A stretch of 64,000 nt of DNA from Saccharina japonica (GCA_008828725.1 MEHQ01003197.1:118230-182229), one strand, 5' to 3'; numbered from the stretch's first letter, positions 9,488-21,695 are shown. The notes: generated from the letters alone by a model not told the origin. Numbers and translations are program-made.

Positions 9488-12400
9488 TCACGACCACCAC
9501 CGCACCCCCGCCCCACAGCCGAGGAGCACGAAGCTGTTGTTGCTCGTAGTAGCGTGTGGGCGTGGTGGTGGCTTGCGTTGGTGGTGATGGTGGTGGTGGC
9601 TTGCTGTACTACGCTACAGTCGGTAGGTACGACCGCGGCTCATCGGTAGTCGGCTGTTCTGTAACAGTGCACAGTTGCGTATAGTATCTCCGGGCACAAA
9701 GAACACGACCCCTTTTTGGCCTTTCCTTTTTTATATACCACCACCACCCACCACACAACCACCCCCCCACCACCACCCCCACCACCATCCACCAAGAGCA
9801 GCAGAAGCTTATATTGCTCGTGGCGGCTGGTGTTTGTGGTGGTGTAGTGGTCTCTGTGTGTTGTGTCGGCTGTGAGCTTCGTGTTATTCGGCGCCCGCGA
9901 GCGATGATTCTGTGGCCTTTGCCTTGTTTGTGCACTTACTTCCTCTCGAGAGAAGAACGAGCATTGGTATCATTTACATATAATATATACATACTGCTGT
10001 GTATATTATACGAGTGTTCAATGTTTGACTGAAATAACTCCTATTGATCTATTGATAGTCCGGGGTGCTGCTGTGCTGCTGCTGCTGCTGCTGCTGTATA
10101 AGGTACTTTTTTTTTGCATTTTGTTATTCCTTTTTTTCACGTATACCTACGTACGTATTTGACCTGCCGAGTATAGTAATAATAATACAAGGTTCCCCTC
10201 CGGGACGTGCCTGGGGGAGTGGCGCAAGGGCGAATCGAAAACCTACTATTAATATCAAAACAACAGCATACGATATTGTATCATACGCATATCATATTGT
10301 ATACCTGCCTAAGAAATCCACTTAGTTTTTGTGTGCTTCCTGTCTTATATTATGGGGGTCTGGGTTACGTACAATACAAAAAAAAAAAGTATCCAGAGTC
10401 ATCGCCAAGGATCGAACTCAAGCCTTCAAGCATAAAATCGTGCATGGTGACCGTTTGCCTATACTTTTAAAGATACAGTTTGTACTACACGATTATTTGT
10501 CCCGGCCCGCGTCAGACACACGACAGGTCGCACATACATGATGCAAGCANGCGGGTAGGTCAACGTACGGCCGTATGCGGTACCGACGCCCCAGATATCC
10601 CCCCGTTCAGAGGAGGGGAGAGTGTTATAATGAGGAGATATTTGATGCTGAGAAGGGCGTAGCCCTTCGAAGCATCAATAGATGCTCTTCATAATGGTTG
10701 GGTATGTGCCCGTGGGGGTGTACCCCCCTGGTCGCGAACGGACACAAACGGACAAAAAACAGTTCTGAAAGCTGCCGCAGCGTGGCTTTATTTAAAGAAT
10801 CCTTAATATTGAGGTTTGTCCCTCGCACTTCGCACTTCGCACTTCGTTCGCTTTGCTTTTTTTTGGCGCGCGACGCGTACACTGAACCGATTCAGACACG
10901 CTCGGGACTGATAGAGGCCCGCTATTTGTGCCGACCGTCCTGTGCTATTCGTGTCGAAAGCCGTGCCGAGATCGGAGAGCTAGGCGGTAGTGACTGCCCT
11001 AAACTGTTGCCAGTACCAAATTGTGTCACTGGGATTTCTCGGCAGTAGAGCAAACTAGCAGTAGTATATAGCAACGATGAGGAGACATGTCAAGCAAGGC
11101 AAAACATGCGCTGTCAAGGGTGTAGGGTGGCGTGTTCCACACTAAAAACTAGTTGTTTGGTGACAGTCACGGCATGTCAAGGCTGTCAAGGGTTGAAACT
11201 GAAGACCACATTTCTCGGCAGTAGAGCAACAACGGTGATGATCGGACGAGAAGAGGAAGACCATCATCGCACACAACTACAAAAGCAACCAGCACACACA
11301 CGACCATCACCAGCAAACACCACAACGACGACCATCACCACCACCGCCACCACCCCTGCCCCACGAGCCGCAGGAGCACCACCACCACCACCACCACCAC
11401 CACGACCACCACCGCCACCCTCGCCCCACCAGCCGAAGGAGCACCGGAAGCTGTTGTTGCTCGTAGTAGCTGTGGGCGTTGGGGGGTCTTTTTCCCGTGG
11501 TCTGGTGATGGTGTGGTCGGGTGCTTGCTCTGTGGTGGCGATGGTGGCTCAAGAAGAGAGAGCTTTTTGGACCCAGAAAACCAATTCTACCACCTCATCA
11601 CAACCACCCCCACCACCACCCCCACCACAACCACCCCCCCCACCACCACCCCCACCACCATCCACCAAGAGCAGCAGAAGCTTATATTGCTCGTGGCGGC
11701 TGGTGTTTGTGGTGGTGTAGTGGTCTCTGTGTGTTGTGTCGGCTGTGAGCTTCGTGTTATTCGGCGCCCGCGAGCGATGATTCTGTGGCCTTTGCCTTGT
11801 TTGTGCACTTACTCCCTCTCGAGAGAAGAACGAGCATTGGTATCATTTACATATAATATATACATACTGCTGTGTATATTATACGAGTGTTCAATGTTTG
11901 ACTGAAATAACTCCTATTGATCTATTGATAGTCCGGGGTGCTGCTGTGCTGCTGCTGCTGCTGCTGCTGTATAAGGTACTTTTTTTTTGCATTTTGTTAT
12001 TCCTTTTTTTCACGTATACCTACGTACGTATTTGACCTGCCGAGTATACGGTATATAATATACCTGGTATGTATATACAAGTACCAGTTTCTATTTTTTA
12101 ATACCCCGTGTTCCAGTTTTTTTTTATACTCCATCTTTTTCATGTATTTTTCTATCCATTATTGTACTAGCTGCTGCTGTACCTACCCAGTTCGTCATTA
12201 TGGTACCAGTTTTTTTTTTTTTTTTTTCGCATTTTCGGTAATATAATATTATTCCAATATGTGACCTGCCCAGTACACAGAGTAGTATTAATAGTACACA
12301 TATACATGATAATTTTGTTTCATTTTTTCACCTGCTCAGTATATCATACCTGTGTTAATGTGAAGAACACACACACACCTGTACGGTTCTTGCAAACATT

Positions 12401-12609
12401 TTTTTTCTTCTTAATTTTGTTTCATTTTTTTACGATAACTTCACTTATCTGGGTCTTGGAACGATTGTACCAGGTACTTTTTTTTTGCATTTTGTTATTC
12501 CTGTTATTATTATACGTACGTTATATCCTTTTTTACGTATACTATATACGTACGTATTTGACCTGAAGAGTACACAAACATGATGCCCTACGTTTCCGAC
12601 CTGCTTAGC

Positions 12610-12805
12610 ACCATTCGACGCGAGGGTTGACGAGGGAAGAAAATGCTGAAATCTTCTCGCGATAAAAATACGAGGCAAGAACCGTAGCCGGGGGGGGGAG
12701 AGAAGAGGTAGTTTGTGACCCCGGATCTGAGGTACGACAATTAATAGGATGGAGCGAGAAAGGAAGGGCGAAGATAATAAAGGGGATGGAAAACAAAAAA
12801 AAACA
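12610..12805 (+). mobile_element. tRNA-derived SINE, 5'-truncated copy
   Basis: Matches the body and tail of the SINE copies at 29.2, 33-34, 38.2 and 40.5 kb. The shared parts are CTTCTCGCGATA, GACCCCGGATCTGAG and the 3' tail phrase GATAATAAA-GGGATGG, followed by an A/C-rich simple tail. The tRNA-like head seen in the longer copies is missing, so this copy is 5'-truncated. Confidence 0.75.
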
Positions 12806-12834
12806 AACAAACAAACAAATGACCACGAACACCC

Positions 12835-13166
12835 CATCGATCCACTCTATACAAGATTTTCGCGCTGACGCGCATCGCTTCACGATAAATGTTGTGGGTG
12901 GTGTTGGGACAACCGGCCCAGGGATCAACCGACCCATCCAGTTACTCTCTCACCTCTACAACCACGCCACCCACCATACCTATATACTTGCCCATGAGCC
13001 AAAAAAGGTTTCTGTGCTGACACAAATCGCTTAAAATACAAATCGATCAACCAGATGACAATTGCAGAACACAGCAAAAGAGAAGAACCGCCAACGCAGT
13101 AGCTTAATGCAGTTAGGAGTTTGACCACTTGAAGGCGTCTGTCACGCTCCTCATTCCCACCGTTCT
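12835..13166 (+). mobile_element. Single arm of the foldback element
   Basis: About 330 bp matching the right arm of the 8.05-8.75 kb foldback, including CGCTGACGCGCATCGCTTC, the AACCGACCCATCCAGTTAC phrase and the terminal GTCTGTCACGCTCCTCATTC. It sits immediately before the third array unit, just as the full foldback sits before the first. This suggests the array copies were made after foldback insertion. Confidence 0.75.
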
Positions 13167-14892
13167 TTAATGAGGAGATATTGATGCTGAGAAGGGCGCA
13201 GCCCTTCGAAGCATCAATAGATGCTCTTCATAATGGGTTGGGTATGTGCCCGTGGGGGTGTACCCCCCTGGTCGCGAACGGACACAAACGGACAAAAAAC
13301 AGTTCTGAAAGCTGCCGCAGCGTGGCTTTATTTAGGATTCTTAATATTGAGGTTTGTCCCTCGCACTTCGCACTTCGCACTTCGTTCGCTTTGCTTTTTT
13401 TGGCGCGCGACGCGTACACTCAACCGATTCAGACACGCTCGGGACTGATAGAGGCCCGCTATTTGTGCCGACCGTCCTGTGCTGCTCGTGTCGAAAGCCG
13501 TGCCGAGATCGGAGAGCTAGGCGGTAGTGACTGCTAATGTTGCCAGTACAATTGTGTCACTGATTTTCGCAGTAAGCACTGCAAGAAAGCACGTGAGGAG
13601 ACATGTCAAGCAAGGCAAAACATGCGCTGTCAAGGGTGTAGGGTGGAGTGTTCCACACTAAAAACTAGTTGTTTGGTGACAGTCACGGCATGTCAAGGCT
13701 GTCAAGGGTTGAAACTGAAGACCATTTCTCGCAGTAGAGCAACAACGGTGATGATCGGACGAGAAGAGGAAGACCATCATCGCACTACAGCAGCACCAAC
13801 ACCATCACCAGCAACACCACAACGACGACCATCACCACCACCGCCACCACCCCTGCCCCACGAGCCGCAGGAGCACCAGAAGTTGTTGTTGCTCGTAGTG
13901 GCTGGTGGTGGTTGGTGGTGGCTTCGTCCCGTGGTTTGGTGGTTCCTGGTTCGCACTCGTTCAGCAGCAGCAGCATGTTTTTTTTTTTTTATGATACATC
14001 CGTACACCAGACCAGCGCTTGTCATATATTCCAGAACACTGCTGCTGCTGCTGCTGCTTTTTTTTTTATGTCGGGAGACATGTCAAGCAAGGCAAAACAT
14101 GCGCTGTCAAGGGTGTAGGGTGGAGTGTTCCACACTAAAAACTAGTTGTTTGGTGACAGTCACGGCATTCAAGGCTGTCAAGGGTTGAAAGTGAAGACCA
14201 CATTTCTCGGCAGTAGAGCAACAACGGTGATGATCGGACGAGAAGAGGAAGACCATCATCGCACACAACTAAAAAAGCAACCAGCACACACACCACCATC
14301 ACCAGCAAACACCACAACGACGACCATCACACCCACCGCCACCACCCCTGCCCCACGAGCCGCAGGAGCACCAGAAGTTGTTGTTGCTCGTAGTGGCTGG
14401 TGGTGGTTGGTGGTGGCTTCGTCCCGTGGTTTGGTGGCAGGCAGGTAGGTGGTGATGGTGATGATCGATCGTGATTGTGTCGAACAGGAGGAAGACCATC
14501 ATCGCACACAACTAAAAAAGCAACCAGCACACACACCACCATCACCAGCAAACACCACAACGACGACCATCACCACCACCGCCACCACCCCTGCCCCACG
14601 AGCCGCAGAGCACCAAAGTTGTTGTTGCTCGTAGTGGCTGGTGGTGGTTGGTGGTGGCTTGTCCCGTGGTTTGGTGGTGGTTCCTGGTACGCACTCGTTC
14701 AGCACAGCAGCATTTTGTTTTTTTTTTGTCCATCCCATTTCTTATCTGCTGCTGCTTGTCTATTCTACAAACAAAAAACAAAATAAACACGATTTCTGAA
14801 ATGATACAGATTTTACGAAATACGAGCAAAAAGACAATACAAATAAAAACGAATTCTGAAATGATTCAGATTTCTTAGTTGCATTTTTCTCT

Positions 14893-14990
14893 GTACAAGG
14901 TTTTTGCGCTGACACGCATCGCTTAACAATAATGTTGGTGGGTGGTGTTGGTGATTGTGGACTACCAGCCCAGGGACCAACCGACCTGAT
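14893..14990 (+). mobile_element. Fragment of the foldback arm
   Basis: Matches the tip-proximal part of the foldback arm (TGTACAAGGTTTTTGCGCTG onward, then GGTGGGTGGTGTTG and CCCAGGGA-CAACCGACC). It is flanked on both sides by a short repeated phrase containing tttacgaaatacgagcaaaaag, or a close variant, at about 14,812 and 15,003. Confidence 0.55.
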
Positions 14991-15084
14991 ACCTGATACA
15001 GATTTTACAAAATACGAGCAAAAAGATATACAACAAAAACGAATTTTCGTTTCAATACCTGGGGAACCAGGGAGACGTGTTTTT

Positions 15085-15205
15085 TAGGGACGCACGCGCA
15101 AGCGTTTCTGTAAAAGAAACGTTCGAAGTGAGATTCGAACCCGTGTCCTCGACGACGTCAAATGTGAAGTGGGGGGCAATCCAATAAGGCCAGGACACAG
15201 GAATG
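15085..15205 (-). repeat. tRNA-like sequence (SINE head or tRNA pseudogene)
   Basis: On the minus strand, TGGCCTTATTGG is a good Pol III A box. It is followed about 50 bases later by a perfect-looking B box, GGGTTCGAATCTC. The T-stem pairs poorly and no acceptor stem can be closed, so it is not a working tRNA gene by eye. The long interval between boxes resembles a class II tRNA (Leu or Ser). No second copy is seen in the window. Confidence 0.5.
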
Positions 15206-16154
15206 TCGACGCAAGCCAGAGGCACGCTTCTTCTTGGTAAAGTTCTTCTTGTTGCTTATCTCGTGGAGAGCTCGATTGCGCACGAGAACAGAGTGCGATG
15301 GGAGGGGCCAGTCCAGAACGAGACTTTCCCCTGAAGCATGTATCTTCATACATGTACTATCTACGGAGGCGTTTCCGTTACTAGCACGTCAGATGACTCA
15401 TACTGGTACGCATTGCACCGCTTTATAGCCGTAGTACGTGGTACCATCACATTCAACTGACTCTGACTCAATGCCACACACCATGGTTTTCTCCTTACGT
15501 ATTATAGTGTAGTGGGAGTAATATGCCTTCGATGGGCGGATGCATATCCTTCGGCTCGTGCGGGCAGGTACATACTATGCAGTTAGTACTTTTGGTACGC
15601 CATACTTTGTGACAGGTACAGCGATTCACCTGGTGGAGTCGAGTGTGGAAGCAAACACTGACTGGTAAGCCTGAAGGGAGTCGCGCTAACGGTTGGACAC
15701 GAAGGTGTGAACGTGAAACCAAAAAAAAATGTTGCAAAGGATCGCACGGGGTTCTACCGTCGCGCCCAGCCTAGCCGTCGTTTCTGCGCGAAAAGTGCCA
15801 AGCAAGGTGGTGTTAGCTAAGGCACGTACTTGGGTGAACCCGGGTATAGGCACATAGGCACACATCAAATGCGACCTGAATTATTATTATTGACTCATGT
15901 CGACCAAGGATTTTCGAACAATAAAAAATTCCAACCTAAAAAATTGACCAATCAGAAAACTGCGGGTACGAAATGTTTTTCTATCGACAATATTGTGCAG
16001 GGCGTTATTCACGTAGAATGAAAAACCTGACACAGTTCGTCGAATACCACCAATCTCACCCAATCAATGATCCTTCCCTGCATATACTCAATTGCATATG
16101 TACACACTACCACCCTTTACCCAATTATTGTACCTGCTATACACTACCGGCCCC
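15206..16154. other. No recognisable feature
   Basis: Mixed-composition sequence without convincing exons, repeats shared elsewhere, or RNA genes. Confidence 0.5.
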
Positions 16155-16412
16155 CTCACAAGAAACCTGAAATCGGGTTTAGACTGACTTTCTTATGCTG
16201 GGCGCGCGCGAACATACACTTTCCACTTTCTTATGTTGCGCTCTCTTATTTTGATCCCCGAGAAGACTTTTTCCCTAGAAATTCACAATGAATGGTGGCT
16301 TGAACGCTAGGCCAGCCACAGGAAGGGGTCACTTTCTTATAGCTTATTCGGTGACTAGGCTGAGAGCTTTCTTAAGTTTATTTTCAATTTTTCAGGCTGA
16401 CTTTCTTGTGAG
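16155..16412. mobile_element. Short TIR element (MITE-like)
   Basis: About 258 bp bounded by inverted CTCACAAGAAA. The left inner sequence (AAACCTGAAATCGGGTTTAG and ACTGACTTTCTTAT) matches the MITE in the first intron of unknown gene 1. The motif TTTCTTAT recurs several times inside. It is non-coding. Confidence 0.45.
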
Positions 16413-16594
16413 CTCCTTTCTTATGAGCGGGCCGGTACTGTGTATGATATCATCATTGGGTTACACATTCCTATATCAATTCGCCGTGCGCCCTTCTCCG
16501 CATCTACATGCCACTCCCATGCCATGGGAAATTACCCTCCATCTTCCCCCCTTTCCCCCCTGGCGGCCTGCCGGTTTTGCCTCAATAATTACCT

Positions 16595-17114
16595 ACTAAG
16601 TCTTATCTAACTTTAGGTACGACTCCCGATACTTTTTAAAGTTTAGTGAAGACCTCGATATTTTCCCAAGTTTACGTACAACTTCCGACACCCTCCTAAG
16701 TTATCGGAGAGAAGTCACTCGTGAGGCGTCGTTCATGCACTCTCTAGGGGTCTACGGCGTGCCGGCTGACAGGAAACATCAACGCCGTGTACCATTTCCT
16801 GGTCACCAGCAAGTGCCGCTCTGCAAATACAAGAATCTCCTGCGCAAGAAAACCGCGTACTACCTTTGTACTGCCACCGTAAACAATCACCACGAGAGAC
16901 ACTACCTACCTCGACCCTAAGTCTTGACCTAATTTTAGGTTTGGCCTCCGATACTTGCCTAACATTTTAGGTACGGCTTCCGACACTTACCTAACTATAG
17001 GTACGACCCTCGATGCGTACCTAAGGCTGAGCTGTACCTAGCTTTAGGTACGACCTCCGATACTTACCTAAGAGTTACCTAACTTTAGGTACGACCTTCG
17101 ATACTTGACCACAG
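16595..17114. repeat. Minisatellite of ~30-bp units, left block
   Basis: Degenerate tandem copies of a unit close to ACCTAACTTTAGGTACGACC with a TCCGATACTT spacer, densest at 16,915-17,112. The same array continues at 19,403-19,720 on the other side of the LTR-bounded fossil, so the two blocks were once continuous. Confidence 0.85.
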
Positions 17115-19402
17115 TAAGTCTGTGGCGTCTTTGCGAGGAAAGGCACCCTCCATAGCACTACACACACACCCCTGAACTCACCAGGGGCCCGAGGCCGGCA
17201 TCGCCGTACACTCGGCTAAGTGGATGGACTAAGTTCGATAACAACGAGATAAACAAAAAGAGTGGCATTATATGCGTTGTAGTCGGCGATGTTCCCCATT
17301 AGCGGTTACATACTGCGGTTCACGTAAGAACCTGCGTGCTTACACATCAGTAGTACACCCGTGGATATGCCAGAGGGTAGTCCCCAGACGCCACAGCACC
17401 CCCCCCAATGTGACCCACAGGCCTGAAACGATTTGGGGCAACTTGACAAAACAAAAGGAAGGGGCAGACAAAATATCCACGGAAAAAGAACACCAGAAGT
17501 CCTCACCAATGTTTCACTCAAACGAAGCATAACACGTAATATCCTGAAAAGCAAACAGCAAAAGCCACTCGCTCATGAAATCTCGCCATTGGTGTATTAC
17601 CCCCACCACAACACAAATTGCTTCCATCCAACCAAACAGATACAGCGTCCAGATTAAAGCCTAAGACAAAAGCAAGCAGTGTACAACCGCAAGATATCTG
17701 AGTATATTCGTGTGAAACATAAAGAAGGCACTAATATTTGCATTTTTTCGGTGTGCGCTTCCCAGTTATAAAAATATCCAGGGCATTACGTAAAATCACC
17801 AAAATGAAGCAAAATATGGAGGAAGCAATAATACCGTAGATAAATACAACTTGAGCAGATGTTTATCAGGGTATATACACTAGCACAAAATAAAACACAA
17901 AATGCTAACCACAGACACAAGACAACATTGATCAACTCCATAGCAACTATGACGACATCTCAAGCAACGTATGTATCCATTCATAAAAATCACTGCATTC
18001 AATATGAAACTAGTGTAACACAAAACACCGCAACCAATTTCATGTAATGCATGGCGATCCGAAAAATTGAAGTAAAAACACTTAATTCGGTTCGCTGACA
18101 CTAGTGGGTGGCGGCAACCGCGCACCTGCGCCGGAGTTGACGCGGATGTCGTGACGCCTTAGAAATGCCTCCCTGGTAGTTACCGGAAGCTTGAGCGAGG
18201 TTAGTTTCTTCACGACATACGTGGGAGCATCACCGTACAGAGTAGCTAGAGGCTCCCAGGATTTCTCCGACTCTGGAAACCTTGCCACTGCACCAGCGCT
18301 TCATATGCACCGTGAGGGGCACGCCTAACATGAAACAGTTGTTCAATGTGAAACTCCCCTTGGTTGAAGAGGTACTGAAACACCTCTTGGACGTACTCAG
18401 TGATTACAAGTGAAGAATCCTTGTAATTTTTTTGGCGTGCGACGTGTGCAGTCGTAACTTTGCCACTGACGATGTCCTGGACCTGATATACATGGATACT
18501 TGGAGCATTGGTCACCCGCCACGGCCCCGTCCATGTGGACATCATCTTCGTTTTTTCCCCTGGCGGCCGAACCCGCGCCATCAGCACATAATCGCCTACA
18601 GCGAAATTAGGCAGATTACCTTTGCTCTCGCGCCGCCTACCGGCAGCCCGTACAGCTTGCACGCGGTGCGTCACGCGTTTATGCATGGCATCGACAGCAA
18701 TGACCAGGTTTTCCACCATGGCTCGTACGTTGTCATCGGTAAGGGGGATAACGTCTACAACCCCCTGTTGGTCACGGACCAGAGACGCCAGTGGGGTTGT
18801 CGGCGAACGCCTAAATCAGGCCTTATACGGCGAGTTTCCCAAACGTGCGCGGTATGTATGATGAGTTTAACGCCCACTGTACCATGGGCACAAAATGCTC
18901 CCGATCCGTAACGGCCCTGCGATATTCAACAAGTAAGGCTTTCAACACGCGCAGAACTTCTTTCATAACGCTTTCGATAGTGCCGTTGGGCCAAGGCGAA
19001 CTGGCAACCGTTAACCGATTATCTATGCTCAGAGGAGTCGTGAGGTTGGCTAGCAGGTGGTTCATAAAATGGCCGGCCGTATCACTCACCAGAACGGACG
19101 GGACTCCTAGAAGACGATCGTATTATGGCGTATTCGCAAGGAAATGCACCATCCAGAGCACTACACCCACACCCCTGAACTCAGCAGGAACCCGAGGCCG
19201 GCATCGCCGTATACTCGGCTAGGTGGATGGACCAAGTTCAGTAACAAAGAGAGAAACAACAAGAGTGTCATTATATGCGTCGTAGTCGGCGACGTTCCCA
19301 ATAGCGGTTACATGTTGCGGTTCACGTAAGAACCTGCATGCCTACGCATCAGTAGTACACCTGTGGATATGCCAGAGGATAGTCCCCAGACGCCACAAGT
19401 CT
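17115..19402 (-). mobile_element. LTR-bounded Ty3/gypsy fossil (chromovirus-like), internally shortened
   Basis: Two direct repeats of about 280 bp (17,115-17,398 and 19,127-19,402) begin TGTGGCGTCT or a variant and end AGACGCCACA, as LTRs do. The element is flanked by a 4-bp duplication, AGTC, and splits a minisatellite. The remaining coding parts, on the minus strand, are an integrase core (about 18,830-19,120) and the integrase C-terminus with a chromodomain-like segment (about 18,250-18,720). Gag, protease and reverse transcriptase are not present, so at about 2.3 kb it is much shorter than an intact element. It is broken. The LTRs differ at roughly one position in ten by eye, so it is old. 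Confidence 0.85.
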
Positions 19403-19720
19403 TACCTAACTTTAGGTACGACCTCCATTACTTGGTACTTATTATCTTACTTAGGTAGACCTCCGATACTTGATACTTAATTAACTTTAGGTACGATCTC
19501 CGACTCTCAACAAACTTTAGGTACGACCTTCGATACGAGGTACGACCTCCGGTACTTAACGACCTCCGGTACTTACCTACCTGGTAGGTTTTATCAAACT
19601 GTAGGTGCGACCTTCGATATTTACCGAAGTTGTACCTAACGTTAGGTACGACCTTCGATTTATTCAAGTTTTAGGTACGTTAGGTACGACCTCGAAAACT
19701 TACCCGGTTGTAGGTATACC
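19403..19720. repeat. Minisatellite of ~30-bp units, right block
   Basis: Continuation of the 16.6-17.1 kb array, interrupted by the LTR element. Units again read ACCTAACTTTAGGTACGACC with variants such as TTCGATACTT. Long frames here arise from the repeat. Confidence 0.85.
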
Positions 19721-21096
19721 TTACCCAACACAACCTTGAAAAAATCTATCGCGAGCCGACACAACGTTTGGCGTTGTCAAAGTGTTTGGTTTCGCAAACA
19801 GCGGCTATTTCATTTCGAGCCTGTCCAGTACAGCCATGTCAGTAACCACAGCGCAAGGAGCTATCGCACAAGAGAAGGTGCCACCCGCCTTCCAACACCA
19901 TTCAACATCGCCCTGCGCTAACCCCTCTTCTCTAGAATGAGAATGAGCCGGTTTAGGATAAATAACTTCGGCAACGGTGATGCACCGCCCTCCCGCTCCC
20001 TCCACAACGCAGTTATCACGGTGGCCGCCAGGCGTTGCGATCCCGCATTAAAATTCAACGTTAGTTCCAAATTGCGCCCGGCAAGTAACCACTATACCAT
20101 TCCAGCCAATTAAAAGTTCCACGGCCGTGCGTACCATCCCTTACCCCACCGCCATAAGCACAATAGGGAGAAACACAAAAAAACGCAGGCCACCCCCATT
20201 TCCAGTTTGTCCCGCGCTTCGCCTTCTACGGCACACACTACTCGTAGCGGATACTACTGCACACAGAGCCAACGAAGCGCGGCGCCGTACGCTACTGTTA
20301 TGGCTGGCGTGCTTGCTGACCATCCACGGGGGCGTCCTCGGTTCTACTACAACAATATATCTGTTTCCTCGCCTCCCTTGCTCTCTTGAGAGCATTGCAA
20401 CATAAATTCTGCCGCGGCGGTGGAACAATTACCACCGACGATATGAACGTCATCAAACAGCGTCAGTCACAGCCGTACCGCAGCGTGCCACGTCCCTTGG
20501 CTGGGGCACGCTCTTCCTCCAGCAAATAATACCCCAACGACCAAGGTTTGGATCGCGCGAAGATCGTGGGGCCACCCCGAGTTTTCAAACGCATGGTTAC
20601 GGCTCAGTCTATTCATAGAGGCGGTCGCGGTACCTAGACTGCTTCTTTTTTGTCGGGCGACGACGACAACAGCTGTTCATGTCAGCCGGAAAAGCTTTCA
20701 CGGTCTTCCCCCGATGACAACTCCTGCTTTTCTGAGTCGGGATTATTGGCTTGATTTTACTCAACTCTCAAATAAGCCACCCTGCCCCCTCGACACCCCG
20801 ACCGATACGGTTGGCTATGATGTGGGCGAACACGGACTGAAGCGCCACGTTTTCCACGAGTATATCTACGTTCGTTGCTACCAAGAGCAACTTCCTCGAC
20901 CCACAACCCCACCCACAACCGTCATTAATACTTAATACAAGTATTTTTTATTTTGCCGTTCATTGGTCGCCGAATACCAACACCGAGAATCTGCTGTTCC
21001 GCACTGCACGTCGTAAAAGAGGTAGGGGTTGCAGTATCGACACTTGTAGGTCGATCGGTCGATGGTCGGGCCAACTACGTTGGTGCTCCGTCCCAC
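19721..21096. other. No confident feature
   Basis: Both strands show open stretches (for example 20,141-20,428 minus and 20,714-20,935 plus) but no recognisable domain or paired splice sites. It is downstream of unknown gene 2, whose 3' untranslated region should lie next to 21,096. Confidence 0.4.
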
Positions 21097-21655
21097 TTAA
21101 TGGTGCTCATACTTCTCGCCATCTAAATAACTAAACACGCTCAGACGGTATCGTAGTTGACCGCACATCTTGCACACGTTGCGGTGTGAATAGCAACGCC
21201 CTTGTGGCCTTGCGAGTCGACAAGAGCGAAGCTCTCTGAAGGTCTTCACCTCTTCTAGAATTAACCCCAGCAGTTGTTCACCTGTCGTGGGCGCAATGAT
21301 GGACACCCGGTTAAAACCTAGTCGGGAATGGGATCCCTGAAGGTCTAAAACTGGACGTTCTCGAGGCAAACCGGAAAAAAACACTATTTTAACGCTCGTG
21401 CTCGTTCCGCGTAACGACAAATGGTGGCACAACACAGTAAACGTACATTTCAAGTGCACCCCAATACTGCAGGCTTCCTTGGCTTCGCCTCAAACTGGCA
21501 TCCTCTATCAACCAACGTCATTCATGTCACTGGCGGGTCTCACGTTGTTGAGGTCGGCAATGTAGCACCAGTACATACACATCCCCACCCACCTGTTTGG
21601 CTTGATGTGGCTCGATAGCAAAATGACATAATTGCGGACTTCAAACAGCATCGCG
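21097..21655 (-). CDS. Unknown gene 2: 3' part, two exons
   Basis: Exon 21,655-21,593 has acceptor TTTACTCAG and donor GTGGGT, and encodes roughly AMLFEVRNYVILLSSHIKPN. It splices in phase to the terminal exon 21,466-21,097 (acceptor CCTGCAG), which gives an uninterrupted 122-codon end with a VCKMCG motif and ends KYEHH. Peptide composition and matched phases support coding on this strand. I recognise no family; the Cys residues could bind metal. The start was not found in the ~240 bp before the end of the SDR gene. It could therefore be a small separate gene with a short first exon, or an alternative 3' end of the SDR transcript: a GTGAGC donor exists after ATCGATCTCCACCCTGAAATG near 21,950. 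Confidence 0.45.
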
Positions 21656-21663
21656 CTGAGTAA

Positions 21664-21695
21664 ACTACTACTACTACTACTACTCCTACTACTAC
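21664..21695. repeat. CTA trinucleotide tract
   Basis: About nine ACT/CTA units. On the minus strand it immediately precedes the acceptor of the first identified exon of unknown gene 2, giving a TAG-rich rather than pyrimidine-rich lead. Confidence 0.85.

Larger units (their letters stand above)
8745..14885. repeat. Segmental array: three diverged units of a ~1.5-2.5 kb sequence
   Basis: A block beginning taatgaggagatat-gatgctgag occurs at 8,745, 10,630 and 13,165. Each copy runs about 370 bp with high identity through two small hairpins (GATGCTGAGAAGGGC/GCCCTTCGAAGCATC and GGGGGTGTACCCCC). Units one and two also share 9,790-10,190 with 11,650-12,045. Units two and three share the block starting gagacatgtcaagcaaggca (11,080 and 13,590), which recurs at 14,072 as a nested tandem copy. 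The interiors hold CCA tracts followed by TGG tracts, so each is itself a rough inverted repeat. No protein family is visible; the long frames here are simple-sequence artefacts. Confidence 0.8.

Noticed and set aside
9308-14830. Long frames rich in His, Thr, Pro and Trp
   Set aside because: They are translations of CCA/TGG tracts, open in several frames and on both strands, without domains or splice context.
15085-15205. Functional tRNA gene
   Set aside because: Boxes are good, but the T-stem mispairs and no 7-bp acceptor stem can be found.
17115-17400. Simple MITE on the basis of inverted ends TGTGGCGTCT/AGACGCCACA
   Set aside because: A second direct copy at 19.13-19.40 kb, TG...CA ends, an enclosed integrase region and an AGTC duplication make LTRs the better reading.
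16595-19720. CRISPR-like spaced repeats
   Set aside because: Units of ~30 bp are contiguous and degenerate with no unique spacers, there are no cas genes and the context is eukaryotic. It is a minisatellite.
21421-21618. 65-codon plus-strand frame FQVHPNTAGFLG...
   Set aside because: Overlaps the minus-strand exons of unknown gene 2, which have matching splice sites and phases. The plus frame has no further support, though it is not formally excluded.
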